NCBI RefSeq assembly: GCF_029502005.1 | Contig: NZ_JAMQOT010000002.1 | Coordinates: 310,001-374,000, forward strand | Direction: 5' to 3' | From: Natrinema salsiterrestre | Lineage (GTDB): Archaea; Halobacteriota; Halobacteria; Halobacteriales; Natrialbaceae | Length of the DNA: 64,000 nucleotides | Shown here: positions 50,232 through 59,525 of the stretch, piece by piece | How the letters are laid out: every line of letters begins with the position of its first letter | Numbering within the stretch: the first letter of the stretch is position 1 | Notes under the pieces: model-generated | Databases searched by the model: none | What the model was told of the DNA's origin: nothing | What the model saw: the letters and a program-made list of their open reading frames with translations, nothing else | Position numbers and translations under genes: made by a program

Positions 50232-50441
50232 ATGACCTGGGCCGGAACGGCCGTATTCGGGCTGTGTTCCGTCGCGACCGGCCTGTTTATTTACGTGCTC
50301 GTGGCGAACCTCGAGCCCCAGCCCGAGTACCCGGAACTGATGACCGACCTGCTGCGAGTGCTCGGGCTCGCGATCGCAGTCTGTGCCGTCGCGATCGGGA
50401 TCGTCTTTCTCGTCGCGGCCGGACACGCGTACTCGTGGTAA
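50232..50441 (+). CDS. Small two-helix membrane protein
   Basis: 69 residues with helices TAVFGLCSVATGLFIYVLVA and LAIAVCAVAIGIVFLVAAGH. Short acidic loop between them (EPQPEYPELMTDL). No family recognised; the frame is convincing. Confidence 0.6.
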   Translation: MTWAGTAVFGLCSVATGLFIYVLVANLEPQPEYPELMTDLLRVLGLAIAVCAVAIGIVFLVAAGHAYSW

Positions 50442-50553
50442 GGACGTCGCTCGGCGAGGAGTTCGGTCCGGAACGGCGACTCGAGGTCAATCGTAGAAAA
50501 CGACTCGGTCGAACGCCACACCGCTTTCGTCCGTGGAAAACGCCGGTAGGCCG

Positions 50554-52896
50554 TTAGCGAACCGAGTCGAGTAACAGCTTCTGTTCGACCCGTTTGACCT
50601 CGTGTTGGACGTCGCGAACGGCGTCGATGTTCGCGGAGATCGAGCTGATCCCCTCGTTGACGAGGAAGCGGACCATCTCGGGTTTGGAGCCGGCCTGACC
50701 GCAGATACTGGTGTCGACGTCGTGTTCGCGGCAGGTCTCGATGACGTCGCCGATCAGGCGCAACACGGCGGGGTGAAGTTCGTCGAAGCGGTCGGCGACG
50801 TGTTCGTTGTTCCGGTCGACCGCGAGCGTGTACTGGGTCAGGTCGTTGGTCCCGAAGGAAGCGAAGTCGATGCCCGCTTCGGCCATCCCCTCCACGGACA
50901 GCGCGGACGCCGGCGTCTCGATCATGGCACCCCACTTGCGCTTCTCGGGGTCGATTCCCGCTTGCTTCATGCACTCTTTGGCCCGATAGATGTCCTCGGC
51001 GTCGTTGACCAGCGGGAACATGATCTCGACGTTATCGTAGCCCAGCTCGTAGAGGCGGCGGAACGCCTCGAGTTCGTGGGCGAAGACGTCCTGCCGATCG
51101 AGCGAGCGGCGGATACCTCGGTAGCCGAGCATCGGGTTGTGTTCGGCGGGCTCGTCGTCGCCGCCCTCAAGCTGCCGGAACTCGTCGGTGGGGGCGTCGA
51201 GCGTGCGCACGCGGACCGGCCGCGGGTAGAACGCGTCGGCGACGCCGCGGATCCCCTCCACGAGTTCGGTGGTGTAGGCGTCCGTGCCGTTCTCCTCGAT
51301 GTACTTCTCGGGGGTCTGGTTCAGCGAGAGGATCATGTGCTCCGTGCGGAGCAGGCCGACGCCGTCGGCACCCGTGGCGGCCGCGCGCTCGGCGGCTTCC
51401 GGAATGGAGACGTTGACCTTGACCTCCGTCGCGGTCATCGGCTTGACCGGCGACTGCGGCCGGACTTCCTCGACCGGCTCCGTCTCCTCTTCGGGGTCGA
51501 CCGTCGACCCCTCGAGGACCGCCCCCTTGTCGCCGTCGAGCGTGACGACCTGACCGTCCTCGAGGACGGTCGTCGCGTTGGTCGTGCCGACGATGGCGGG
51601 GACGCCGAGCTCTCGAGAGACGATGGCGGCGTGGCTGGTCATACCGCCTTCGTCCGTGATGATACCCGAGGCCCGCTTCATCGCGGGCACCATGTCCGGC
51701 ATCGTCATCTCGGTGACGATGATATCGCCCTCGCTGACCTTGGCCAGGTCGTCGAGTTTGGTGACGATCTTCGCGGGGCCGCTGACCGTCCCCGGACTCG
51801 AGCCGAGTCCGTCGACGATGACATCGCCGGTACCAGTCCCACTCGAGTCCGAGCCGCCACCGGCGCTGTCGGCCGACTGAACGCTGCCGCTGCCGTCGGT
51901 CAGGCCCGTCGCGGTGTCGACGCTGCCAGTGGGGTCCGCGGCGTCGCTTTCGTCCTCGTCGATCGTCGTGATCGGGCGGGACTGGAGCATATAGACGTCA
52001 CCGCCGACGATCGCCCATTCGACGTCCTGCGGGTCGCCGTAGTGGTCCTCGACGCGTTCGCCGAGGTCCATCAGATCGTCGATCTCGTCGTCGGAGATGA
52101 CTCGCGCGGTGCGCTTGTCCTCGGGAACCTCCCGTTCGACGGTCTGGCCGGTCGCCTCGTCTTTCTCGTGCATCACCTTCTTTTCGGCGACGGTGACGTC
52201 CATCGACCGATCCTCGCGGTCGATAACGTAGTTGTCCGGCGAGACGGCGCCGGAGACGACGGCCTCGCCCAGTCCCCACGCCGCCTCGATGATCATCGTC
52301 TTGTCTCCCGTGGAGGGGTGGCTCGTGAACATCACGCCCGACTTCTCGGCGTCGACCATCTGCTGGACGACGACGGCGATGTTCACCGCCGAGTGATCGA
52401 AGCCCTGCTCCTGGCGGTAGTAGATCGCTCGCTGGGTGAACAGCGACGCCCAACACTCCCGGACGCGGTTCAACAGGTCTTCCTCGGTGACGTTGAGGAA
52501 GGTCTCCTGTTGGCCCGCGAACGAGGCGTCGGGTAGATCCTCGGCCGTCGCGGAGGATCGAACGGCGACGAACGCCTCCCCGTCACCGACCTCGCGGTAG
52601 CTCTCGAGGATTTCCTCGCGCAGCTCGTCGGGGAACGGCGTCTCGACGATGAGTTCCTGTGCTCGATTCGCGGCATCGGCCAGCGCCGCCGAGTCGTCGA
52701 CGTCGACGTCGACGGCCGCGAACAGCTCCTCGTCGATTTCCGCTTCTTCGATAAACGATCGATAGGTCCCGGCGGTCACGACGAATCCCGGCGGAACGGG
52801 CAGCCCCGCACCCGTAAGTTCGCCCAGGGAGGCACCTTTACCGCCGACCTTCTCGAGGTCGCCGGCACTGATCTCGTCCAGCCAGAGTACAGCCAT
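50554..52896 (-). CDS. ppsA: Phosphoenolpyruvate synthase
   Basis: 780 residues. Converts pyruvate, ATP and water to phosphoenolpyruvate for gluconeogenesis. Three domains: ATP-grasp (VGGKGASLGELTGAGLPVPP, VRSSATAEDLPDASFAGQQE), phosphohistidine (the catalytic His in DEGGMTSHAAIVSREL), and PEP-binding barrel (GVGLLRTEHMIL, MIETPASAL, CGQAGSKPEMVRFLV). A Ser/Gly/Thr-rich linker of about 40 residues (around 335-375) separates the first two and is longer than usual. ATG 52896 is chosen. Confidence 0.95.
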   Translation of the reverse strand: MAVLWLDEISAGDLEKVGGKGASLGELTGAGLPVPPGFVVTAGTYRSFIEEAEIDEELFAAVDVDVDDSAALADAANRAQELIVETPFPDELREEILESYREVGDGEAFVAVRSSATAEDLPDASFAGQQETFLNVTEEDLLNRVRECWASLFTQRAIYYRQEQGFDHSAVNIAVVVQQMVDAEKSGVMFTSHPSTGDKTMIIEAAWGLGEAVVSGAVSPDNYVIDREDRSMDVTVAEKKVMHEKDEATGQTVEREVPEDKRTARVISDDEIDDLMDLGERVEDHYGDPQDVEWAIVGGDVYMLQSRPITTIDEDESDAADPTGSVDTATGLTDGSGSVQSADSAGGGSDSSGTGTGDVIVDGLGSSPGTVSGPAKIVTKLDDLAKVSEGDIIVTEMTMPDMVPAMKRASGIITDEGGMTSHAAIVSRELGVPAIVGTTNATTVLEDGQVVTLDGDKGAVLEGSTVDPEEETEPVEEVRPQSPVKPMTATEVKVNVSIPEAAERAAATGADGVGLLRTEHMILSLNQTPEKYIEENGTDAYTTELVEGIRGVADAFYPRPVRVRTLDAPTDEFRQLEGGDDEPAEHNPMLGYRGIRRSLDRQDVFAHELEAFRRLYELGYDNVEIMFPLVNDAEDIYRAKECMKQAGIDPEKRKWGAMIETPASALSVEGMAEAGIDFASFGTNDLTQYTLAVDRNNEHVADRFDELHPAVLRLIGDVIETCREHDVDTSICGQAGSKPEMVRFLVNEGISSISANIDAVRDVQHEVKRVEQKLLLDSVR

Positions 52897-53191
52897 CTCT
52901 ACTGAGATGGTCACCGGAGCGAATAAAGAAGGTTGCGAACAGCGCCTCCCAATCGCAACTCGAAGCTGAATTAATCCCTGTATCTTTCGGCGTCAGCGGG
53001 CCGCTTTCGGGGCGTAACGCGATCCGACGAATCGCGACTTACCGGCTCCGATACGCGACAGTCGGCCCGCGACTCGAGCCGGCGGAACGAGGCAGTCACA
53101 GGGATCGACCCGGGCGAACCCGCGGCGATGTGACCGACACCGTCGACGGGTCACGACCCGTCGGATCCGCTCCCTGAGAACGTTCCCTGAC

Positions 53192-54091
53192 TCACGCCTC
53201 GAGGATCTCCTCGTCGTCGTCTTCCGGGATCACGATCGAGCCCTCGAGGACGGTTACACCCCGACCGCCCACCCGTACCGCATCGTCGAGGCGGACGCGA
53301 ACCTGACCGGGGCGGTCGACGTAGTGCCCCTGCTCGAGCCGGAGTTCCTCGGGCATGTCGTCGTCGAACGCGCCGAAGCGGTCGAGGTACGCGCTCACGG
53401 CCCCGCTCGCGGTGCCGGTGACCGGATCTTCGGGAACGCCCGCACCGGGTGCGAACATGCGGCCGTGTACCGTCGACTCGGGCTCGAGGGCGTCGAACGT
53501 AAAGAGGTAGACGCCCGTCGCATCGACCGCGTCGGTGAGCGCCTCGATCGCGGCCGTATCGGGCTCGGCGTTGCCGACGTCCGAGAGGTAGGTGATCGGG
53601 ACGATCAGGAAGGGAAGGCCGGTCGAAGACACCGCGAGCGGGATATCGTCACTCGCACCCTCGAGCGCCGCCGCGTCGACGCCGAGCGCGTCGGCGACCC
53701 GGTCGTAGCCGACCCCGACCTCGCGAATCCGCGGCTCGTCCTGTGTCATCCAGACCGTTCCGTCGTCCGCGATCTCGATCTCGAGCGTCCCCACGTTCGT
53801 CTCGAGGGTCGTCACACCGGGTTCGAGCCCCTCATCGTGAAGGTGGGCGAAGGTTCCGATCGTCGCGTGCCCGCAGAGGTCGACCTCCTGAGTCGGGGTG
53901 AAGTAGCGGATTCGACGGTCGGCGGTCTCGCTCGAGCGGAGGAACGCCGTCTCGCTGACGGCCATCTCGGCGGCGATCGCCTGCATCTGCTCGCTCGAGA
54001 GCCCGTCGGCGTCCGGGACGACGCCCGCCGGGTTTCCGGTGAGCGGTTCGTCGGTGAAGGCATCGACCTGCAGGATCCGAGTCGTCTCCAT
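53192..54091 (-). CDS. PhzF family isomerase/epimerase-like protein
   Basis: 299 residues. The opening ILQVDAFTDEPLTGNPAGVV, EMAVSETAFLRSSE (catalytic Glu after S) and VDLCGHATIGTFAHL are PhzF hallmarks; the second half has MFAPGAGVPEDPVTGTASGA. Family members isomerise small-molecule double bonds in phenazine biosynthesis and other routes. The substrate is unknown; no phenazine genes are nearby. The 295 bp before the previous gene contain nothing recognised. Confidence 0.92.
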   Translation of the reverse strand: METTRILQVDAFTDEPLTGNPAGVVPDADGLSSEQMQAIAAEMAVSETAFLRSSETADRRIRYFTPTQEVDLCGHATIGTFAHLHDEGLEPGVTTLETNVGTLEIEIADDGTVWMTQDEPRIREVGVGYDRVADALGVDAAALEGASDDIPLAVSSTGLPFLIVPITYLSDVGNAEPDTAAIEALTDAVDATGVYLFTFDALEPESTVHGRMFAPGAGVPEDPVTGTASGAVSAYLDRFGAFDDDMPEELRLEQGHYVDRPGQVRVRLDDAVRVGGRGVTVLEGSIVIPEDDDEEILEA

Positions 54092-54143
54092 ACGACGTGG
54101 ATCGGGCGACCGGCGTATGAAACCTCGGTCGTCCGGCGGCGCG

Positions 54144-55484
54144 CTACAGCCCGCCGATCCAACCGGCGAGATCGTCGATCACGTCCCCGGCGACGTTGTT
54201 CCGGACGAAATACGCGAACTCCACCGACGGCTTTTCGCCCGGCATGAAGAGGTGATCGAGCCCGTCGTACGTCTCGACGGTCGCGTCCGATCCGTCACCG
54301 AGTTCCGCCTGCCACCGCTCGAGGTCCTCGCCCACGCTGACCTGGAAGTCGCGTTTCCCCTGGAGGAAATACAGTGGCGCGTCGATCTCCGCCGCGGTGC
54401 CGAGGTGGTCGTACGCCTCGAGGCTCTCCCAGAACGCACCCGGTTTGCCGAGGAGCATTTCGTCCGAACCGTACTCGCCCGAGCGAACGGGTTCGATTTC
54501 GTCCGTCCACTGCTCGTACACCGCCGACAGGTCGTCCCACTCGTGAGATCCGACCGACACCTTGTGCTCGAGTTGCTCGAGCGTCAGTTCGTGGTACGGA
54601 CGCGCCGGCGCTGCGAGGCCGACGACGCCGGCGAGATTCCCGTCACGAGCGGCGATTCGGGGCGCGGCCCGGCCGCCGAAGCCGTGGCCGACGACGACGA
54701 TCCGGTCGGGGTCGACGCCGTCGGTCCCCCGGAGCCGCTCGATCGCGACCAGTGCGTCGTCGACGGTGACGCGATCGAGCGTATACTCGGCGGGCTCGAC
54801 CTCACAGGCCGGAACGCGCTTGTCGTACCGTAGCGTCGCGACCCCCTGCGTGGCGAGTCCCTCCGCCAGATCCGTAAACGCCTGCGTTCCGCCTCGAGCG
54901 GCGTTCTGGGTGACGGGGCCGGAATCGTGCACCAGAACGACGCCGGGGGCACCGCCCTCGCCGTCCGCAGGCGTCGCGACGGTTCCGGACAGCGAACACC
55001 CGTCGACCGCGAGGGTCAGGTCCTCGCTGGCGACCGCACCCGAGTCGACGTACGACGGACGTTCGTACTCGTCGGCGATCCCGACGTTGCGGAGTCGCGA
55101 GTCGCCGTCGACGATGACGCGACAGGCGTGGTCGCCGCGGGCGAACGCCAGCGTCAGGTCGACCGCCGTGCGACTTCCTCCCTCGGTCACGGCCGTCTCG
55201 GCGATCTCCTCGAAGTCACCGCCGACCGCTCCGTACCCCAGCCAGAGCCGCTCGAGTCGACCGGGATCGCCGTACCGATCCCGACCGTCCGAGGCGAATC
55301 GCTCACTGGCTCGTTCGAACCGTTCGTTCTCGAGGTCCTCGAGGAACGCCGTGGCTGCGTCCTCGGGACTGTCTGGACCCGATTCGTCGTTCGTTTCCCG
55401 GGCGAGCAGGTCGGCACAGCCGGCCACCGTCGACGCCGTCGCCGTCGATACCGCCGCCAGTAGGGTCCGCCGTCGGGGAGTCAT
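54144..55484 (-). CDS. Lipid-anchored alpha/beta-hydrolase-like protein lacking the Ser nucleophile
   Basis: 446 residues. A Tat lipobox signal (TPRRRTLLAAVSTATASTVAG then C) anchors it outside the cell. Residues 35-130 form an N-terminal DUF3887-like domain with YGAVGGDFEEIAETAVTEGG. Then an alpha/beta-hydrolase core: GVVLVHDSGPVTQN, FTDLAEGLATQGVATLRYDK, IVVVGHGFGGRAAPRIAA and the His region DGLDHLFMPGEKP. The nucleophile elbow is normally GHSxGG; here it is GHGFGG, with a GGC codon. Loss of the serine means it is likely not a hydrolase, or uses another residue. Confidence 0.86.
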   Translation of the reverse strand: MTPRRRTLLAAVSTATASTVAGCADLLARETNDESGPDSPEDAATAFLEDLENERFERASERFASDGRDRYGDPGRLERLWLGYGAVGGDFEEIAETAVTEGGSRTAVDLTLAFARGDHACRVIVDGDSRLRNVGIADEYERPSYVDSGAVASEDLTLAVDGCSLSGTVATPADGEGGAPGVVLVHDSGPVTQNAARGGTQAFTDLAEGLATQGVATLRYDKRVPACEVEPAEYTLDRVTVDDALVAIERLRGTDGVDPDRIVVVGHGFGGRAAPRIAARDGNLAGVVGLAAPARPYHELTLEQLEHKVSVGSHEWDDLSAVYEQWTDEIEPVRSGEYGSDEMLLGKPGAFWESLEAYDHLGTAAEIDAPLYFLQGKRDFQVSVGEDLERWQAELGDGSDATVETYDGLDHLFMPGEKPSVEFAYFVRNNVAGDVIDDLAGWIGGL

Positions 55485-55574
55485 CTACCGGACCGACCAC
55501 AGTCTGTCGGATAAAGACGATGTCGTTTCTCTGTGACTGTATTCGATCGTGATACCCGGCGGGCGACTCGCGGC

Positions 55575-57020
55575 TCAGTCGTCTCCCGGCTCCTCGAGCG
55601 GGTCGGCGTGCTCGTGGTCCCCCATCGGCGGGAACTCGCCCGACTCGTGCGTTCCGACCGGGGGGCGGTTGACTTCCGCGGCGGGTGACGACTCGAGGTC
55701 GGTTCGCGCGTCGCCTTCGATCGCCTCCATCTCGCCGCCTTCACGTGCGTCCTGATCGATCCGCATCGAGCAGAACTCCGCGCCGCACATCGAGCAGAAC
55801 CGCGCCTCCTTGTAGTTGTCACCGGGAAGGGTCTGGTCGTGGAACGACCGGGCGCGGTCGGGGTCGAGCGCGAGTTCGAACTGTTCGCGCCACTCGAACT
55901 CGTAGCGGGCTTCCGAGAGGGCGTCGTCCCAGTCGCGTGCGCCGGGGCGTTCGTTACCCACGTCGCCGGCGTGGGCGGCGATCCGATAGGCGGCGAGCCC
56001 GTCGCGGACGTCGTCCTCCTCGGGGAGGCCGAGGTGTTCCTTCGGGGTGACGTAACAGAGCATCGCGGCACCGGCCTGTGCCGCCATCGCCGCGCCGATG
56101 GCGCTCGTGATGTGGTCGTAGCCCGGCGCGATATCGGTCACGAGCGGGCCGAGGACGTAGAAGGGCGCGCCGTCACAGACCGCCTGCTGGCGTTCGACGT
56201 TCTCCGCGACCTTGTGCATCGGGACGTGACCCGGCCCCTCGACCATCACCTGCACGCCGTGGTCCCAGCCGACGCGCGTCAGTTCGCCCAGCGTGTCGAG
56301 TTCGGCGTACTGGGCCTCGTCGCAGGCGTCGGCGAGACAGCCGGGTCGCAGGCTGTCCCCGAGGCTGAACGTGACGTCGTGCTCGGCGAAGATTGCACAA
56401 ATTTCGGGGAAGACCTGATAGAGCGGGTTCTGCTCGCCGTTCGCTTCCATCCACTTGGCCATGATCGACCCGCCCCGCGAGACGATCCCCGTCTTCCGGC
56501 CGTCCGTCAGCGGCAGGTGCTCGGCGAGGATCCCCGCGTGGATCGTCATGTAGTCGACGCCCTGTTCGGCCTGTTTCGCGATGATCTCGAGCAGCAGGTC
56601 TTTCGTGATGTCCTCGGGACTGCCCGCCTGTTTGACCGCCTCGTACAGCGGCACCGTCCCGAGGGGCACCGGCGAGTGCTCGACGTGGGCCTCCCGAATC
56701 TCGTCGAGGTCGCTTCCGGTGCCGAGATCCATCACCGTGTCCGCGCCGTAGTGGACGGCCGTGTGGAGCTTCTCGAGTTCCGTCTCGAGGTCGCTGGTCG
56801 TCTCGCTGTTGCCGATGTTGGCGTTGACCTTCGTCGCGAACTCGCGGCCGATGATCATCGGGTCGAGCGCGTCGTGGGCGGCGTTAGCCGGAATTACGGC
56901 TTGTCCCCCGGCGACCTGCTCGCGGACGAACTCCGGGTCGCGGTCCTCTCGTTCGGCGACTCGCTCCATCTCGGCAGTCACCGCTCCCTCGCGGGCGGCC
57001 TGAATCTGTGTTCGCGCCAT
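55575..57020 (-). CDS. thiC: Phosphomethylpyrimidine synthase ThiC
   Basis: 481 residues. Radical SAM enzyme making the pyrimidine of thiamine from AIR. Visible: [61 protein letters not shown] and [19 protein letters not shown]. The C-terminal iron-sulfur motif CxxCGxxFC is [22 protein letters not shown] 57020 begins the conserved ARTQIQ. An Asp/Glu-rich tail follows. Its promoter carries an AT inverted repeat at 57043-57056. Confidence 0.96.
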   Translation of the reverse strand: MARTQIQAAREGAVTAEMERVAEREDRDPEFVREQVAGGQAVIPANAAHDALDPMIIGREFATKVNANIGNSETTSDLETELEKLHTAVHYGADTVMDLGTGSDLDEIREAHVEHSPVPLGTVPLYEAVKQAGSPEDITKDLLLEIIAKQAEQGVDYMTIHAGILAEHLPLTDGRKTGIVSRGGSIMAKWMEANGEQNPLYQVFPEICAIFAEHDVTFSLGDSLRPGCLADACDEAQYAELDTLGELTRVGWDHGVQVMVEGPGHVPMHKVAENVERQQAVCDGAPFYVLGPLVTDIAPGYDHITSAIGAAMAAQAGAAMLCYVTPKEHLGLPEEDDVRDGLAAYRIAAHAGDVGNERPGARDWDDALSEARYEFEWREQFELALDPDRARSFHDQTLPGDNYKEARFCSMCGAEFCSMRIDQDAREGGEMEAIEGDARTDLESSPAAEVNRPPVGTHESGEFPPMGDHEHADPLEEPGDD

Positions 57021-57042
57021 CAATAACTAGGTTGTATGACCG

Positions 57043-57056
57043 AGTTATAAATAACT
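57043..57056 (-). promoter_or_regulatory. Possible operator in the thiC promoter
   Basis: AGTTAT-AA-ATAACT is a perfect inverted repeat that overlaps a TATA-like element on the minus strand, about 25-35 nt before the thiC start. Another ATAACT half-site lies at 57023-57028. A thiamine-responsive repressor is a plausible binder, but nothing identifies it. Confidence 0.4.
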
Positions 57057-57135
57057 ACCTCCGGCTCCGAGTCGGACAGGGATTTCAGCCAACTTAAGGC
57101 GGCCGCGCTCGAGAGACCGGGTAGGTGGCCATCAG

Positions 57136-57834
57136 ATGTCCGATCTACCGGACGACTTCGACTGTACGATCACTAACTGGGACTACATCTACAGCCTGTG
57201 TCGGGACGTCAGCGACGACGTTCGCGACGACGAGTTCGAACCGGACGTCGTCGTCGCACTGGCCCGGGGCGGCTGGTTCGCCGGCCGGTGTCTCTGTGAC
57301 TTCCTCGGGCTGGACGATCTGACGAGCCTGAAGATGGAACACTACGTCGGCACCGCCGAGAAGTCCGGCGAGCCGACCGTCCGCTACCCGATGCCCGAGG
57401 GCAGCGTCGAGGACAAGGACGTACTCATCATCGACGACATCGCCGACACCGGCGGCTCGATCGAACGCGCCTACGAGTACGTCGACGACCGCGACGCCGG
57501 CGAGGTCCGGACTGCGACCCTGCAGCTCCTCGGCACCAGCGAGTTCCAGCCCGACTACGTCGGCGAGCGACTCGAGGAGTGGACCTGGATCGTCTACCCG
57601 TGGAACTTCATCGAGGACATGGTCGACCTGATCTCGGGTGCGATGGAGGCGGCCGACCAGAAGAGCTTCACGAACGAGGAGATTCGCCACTACCTCACCG
57701 AACACCACGGCATCGAGCGTATCGAAATGGAGATCGCCCAGCCCGACCGGCTGTCGGAGGTTCTCGACGAGATGGAACGGCGCGGTGTGCTCGAGTCGGT
57801 TGATACCGACCAGTGGGCGCTCGTCGACGAATAA
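57136..57834 (+). CDS. Phosphoribosyltransferase domain protein
   Basis: 232 residues. The PRTase domain (about 1-150) has DVVVALARGGWFAGRCLCDFL and the PRPP loop DVLIIDDIADTGGSIERAYE. The C-terminal 70 residues form a winged-helix-like appendage (NEEIRHYLTEHHGIERIEME, VLESVDTDQWALVDE). Purine or pyrimidine base salvage, or a regulatory role, is possible. Starts at ATG 57136; the promoter region is shared with thiC, about 115 bp. Confidence 0.9.
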   Translation: MSDLPDDFDCTITNWDYIYSLCRDVSDDVRDDEFEPDVVVALARGGWFAGRCLCDFLGLDDLTSLKMEHYVGTAEKSGEPTVRYPMPEGSVEDKDVLIIDDIADTGGSIERAYEYVDDRDAGEVRTATLQLLGTSEFQPDYVGERLEEWTWIVYPWNFIEDMVDLISGAMEAADQKSFTNEEIRHYLTEHHGIERIEMEIAQPDRLSEVLDEMERRGVLESVDTDQWALVDE

Positions 57835-57916
57835 TCCGTTTTTACAGGCTGTTTTCGTTCGGTCGGCATGAGAGACAGCGACGGCAAACTCCTCGGGTCA
57901 GCGTCCGTTCGGGCAG

Positions 57917-59377
57917 TTACTCGGCAGTCGGTTCGACGTCGGTCGCGCCCGCTGGTCCGTCGGTCGCCGTCTGCTCGCTGTCGTCATCCGTTTCGACGAT
58001 CGACTCCTTCCACGTGCCACGCGAAAACCACGCGACGGCCGCGATCGCGCCGACGATATCACCGACTACGACCCCCGCCCAGATGCCGGTCGGCCCCCAC
58101 TCGGCGACGAAGAGGAGGTAGTACGTGACCGGAACGCGCACGATCCAGAGCCCGAACACAGCGAAGGCGAGCGCCGTCTTCGTGTTGCCGGCCCCGCGGA
58201 ACGCACCTTGTACGATCTGGAGGACGCCCATGAAGGCGAAGCCGACCGCAGCGAACCGGAGGTAGGTCACGCCGTAGTCGATCGTCGCCGCTTTCCCCGC
58301 CGCGTCGGCCGTGACGAACACCGAGACGAACGGCTCCGGGAAGAGGGCGGCGAAGAGGCCGGTCACGAGCATGACGCCCGCGATCACCCCCGCGGCGATC
58401 CGGACCGCCCTCGCCGCCCGGTCGGGCTCGCCCGCGCCCAGGTTCTGGCCGACGATCGTGTCCGTGGCCTGCCCCAGCCCCATCGCCGGCAGGAAAGCGA
58501 GCGAGATCAGCCGATTTCCGAGCCCGTAGGCCGCGACGACCGCCGGCGGGAAGGTCACGACCATCCACGTCATCGCGACCAGCGCCAGCGCCGTCATCGA
58601 CTGCTCGAGCGCCGTCGGGGTCCCCAATCGCGTGATCTTCGCGACGTACTCGCGTCGCGGCCGGAGGTGGGCCGCCCGAATGTCGGGGCCGACGTCGGTG
58701 TAGTAGAGCAGATAGAACCCGATCGCCGTCGCGATTCCCCGCGAAATGAGGGTCGCGACGGCTGCTCCCTGCACCTCGAGGCGCGGCAGCGGGCCGACGC
58801 CGAAGATGAGCAGCGGGTCGATCACGAGGTTGATGACGACGCTGACGAGCATCACCCGCATGGGGGCGCGCGTGCTGCCGTAGCCGCGCATGAGCGCGAC
58901 GAAGACGAAGAAGCCGAACAGGAGGGGGAGCCCGAGGAAGAACACCTGCAGGTACTCGGCGGCCAGCGGGATGATCGCGTCCTCGGTTTCGGCGTCGGCC
59001 GGCAACGCGGCGAGCATCGGCTCGGTGGCGACGAATCCGAGCGCGCTCAGTCCGATGGCGACAAGCGAGACGAACGACAGCGTCTGCCCCGCGATGAGAC
59101 CCGCATCGCCGCTCTTCGCACCGGTGTGCTGGGCGATCAGGATCGCGCCGGCCGACGTGAAGCCGGCGCCGATCGAGATCAGGAGGAAGAGGAGCGGAAA
59201 GGCGAGGCTCACCGCCCCGACGGCGTCCGGAGAGAGCGCGCCCAGCCAGAAGGTATCGCCGACGTTGTAGGCGACCTGCAACAGTTGGATGACCACCAGC
59301 GGCCACGCCAGCCGGATCATCGGCCGAACGAGAGGACCGTCGGTCAGCCCGCCCGTCGACTCCTCGTCGAACGACAT
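57917..59377 (-). CDS. MATE family efflux transporter
   Basis: 486 residues, 12 helices in two halves. Half 1: LVRPMIRLAWPLVVIQLLQV, YNVGDTFWLGALSPDAVGAV and GAGFTSAGAILIAQHTGAKS. Half 2 has TPTALEQSMTALALVAMTWM, YGLGNRLISLAFLPAMGLGQ and GAFRGAGNTKTALAFAV. Members export drugs or metabolites with Na+ or H+. The cargo is unknown. Starts at ATG 59377; it ends with a charged, acidic tail. Confidence 0.94.
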   Translation of the reverse strand: MSFDEESTGGLTDGPLVRPMIRLAWPLVVIQLLQVAYNVGDTFWLGALSPDAVGAVSLAFPLLFLLISIGAGFTSAGAILIAQHTGAKSGDAGLIAGQTLSFVSLVAIGLSALGFVATEPMLAALPADAETEDAIIPLAAEYLQVFFLGLPLLFGFFVFVALMRGYGSTRAPMRVMLVSVVINLVIDPLLIFGVGPLPRLEVQGAAVATLISRGIATAIGFYLLYYTDVGPDIRAAHLRPRREYVAKITRLGTPTALEQSMTALALVAMTWMVVTFPPAVVAAYGLGNRLISLAFLPAMGLGQATDTIVGQNLGAGEPDRAARAVRIAAGVIAGVMLVTGLFAALFPEPFVSVFVTADAAGKAATIDYGVTYLRFAAVGFAFMGVLQIVQGAFRGAGNTKTALAFAVFGLWIVRVPVTYYLLFVAEWGPTGIWAGVVVGDIVGAIAAVAWFSRGTWKESIVETDDDSEQTATDGPAGATDVEPTAE

Positions 59378-59525
59378 ACTCGAACCGTGTGGCCGACTCT
59401 ATTTGTGTTCTCGTGACGTGTGGTATCGACAACCATCCAACAGCTTAGCTGACGGAGACCGTTTCAGTTCTGGCTCGAGAACGGGAACCAGTCCGTTTAC
59501 GGTACTGGTGCGCCGAAGTGTCTCC

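Noticed and set aside
50602-52536. 644-codon plus-strand frame opposite ppsA
   Set aside because: Antisense shadow of a well-supported gene; no motif and abnormal composition.
57021-57135. TPP riboswitch before thiC
   Set aside because: The leader after the TATA element is only a few bases long and lacks the conserved THI-box sequences.
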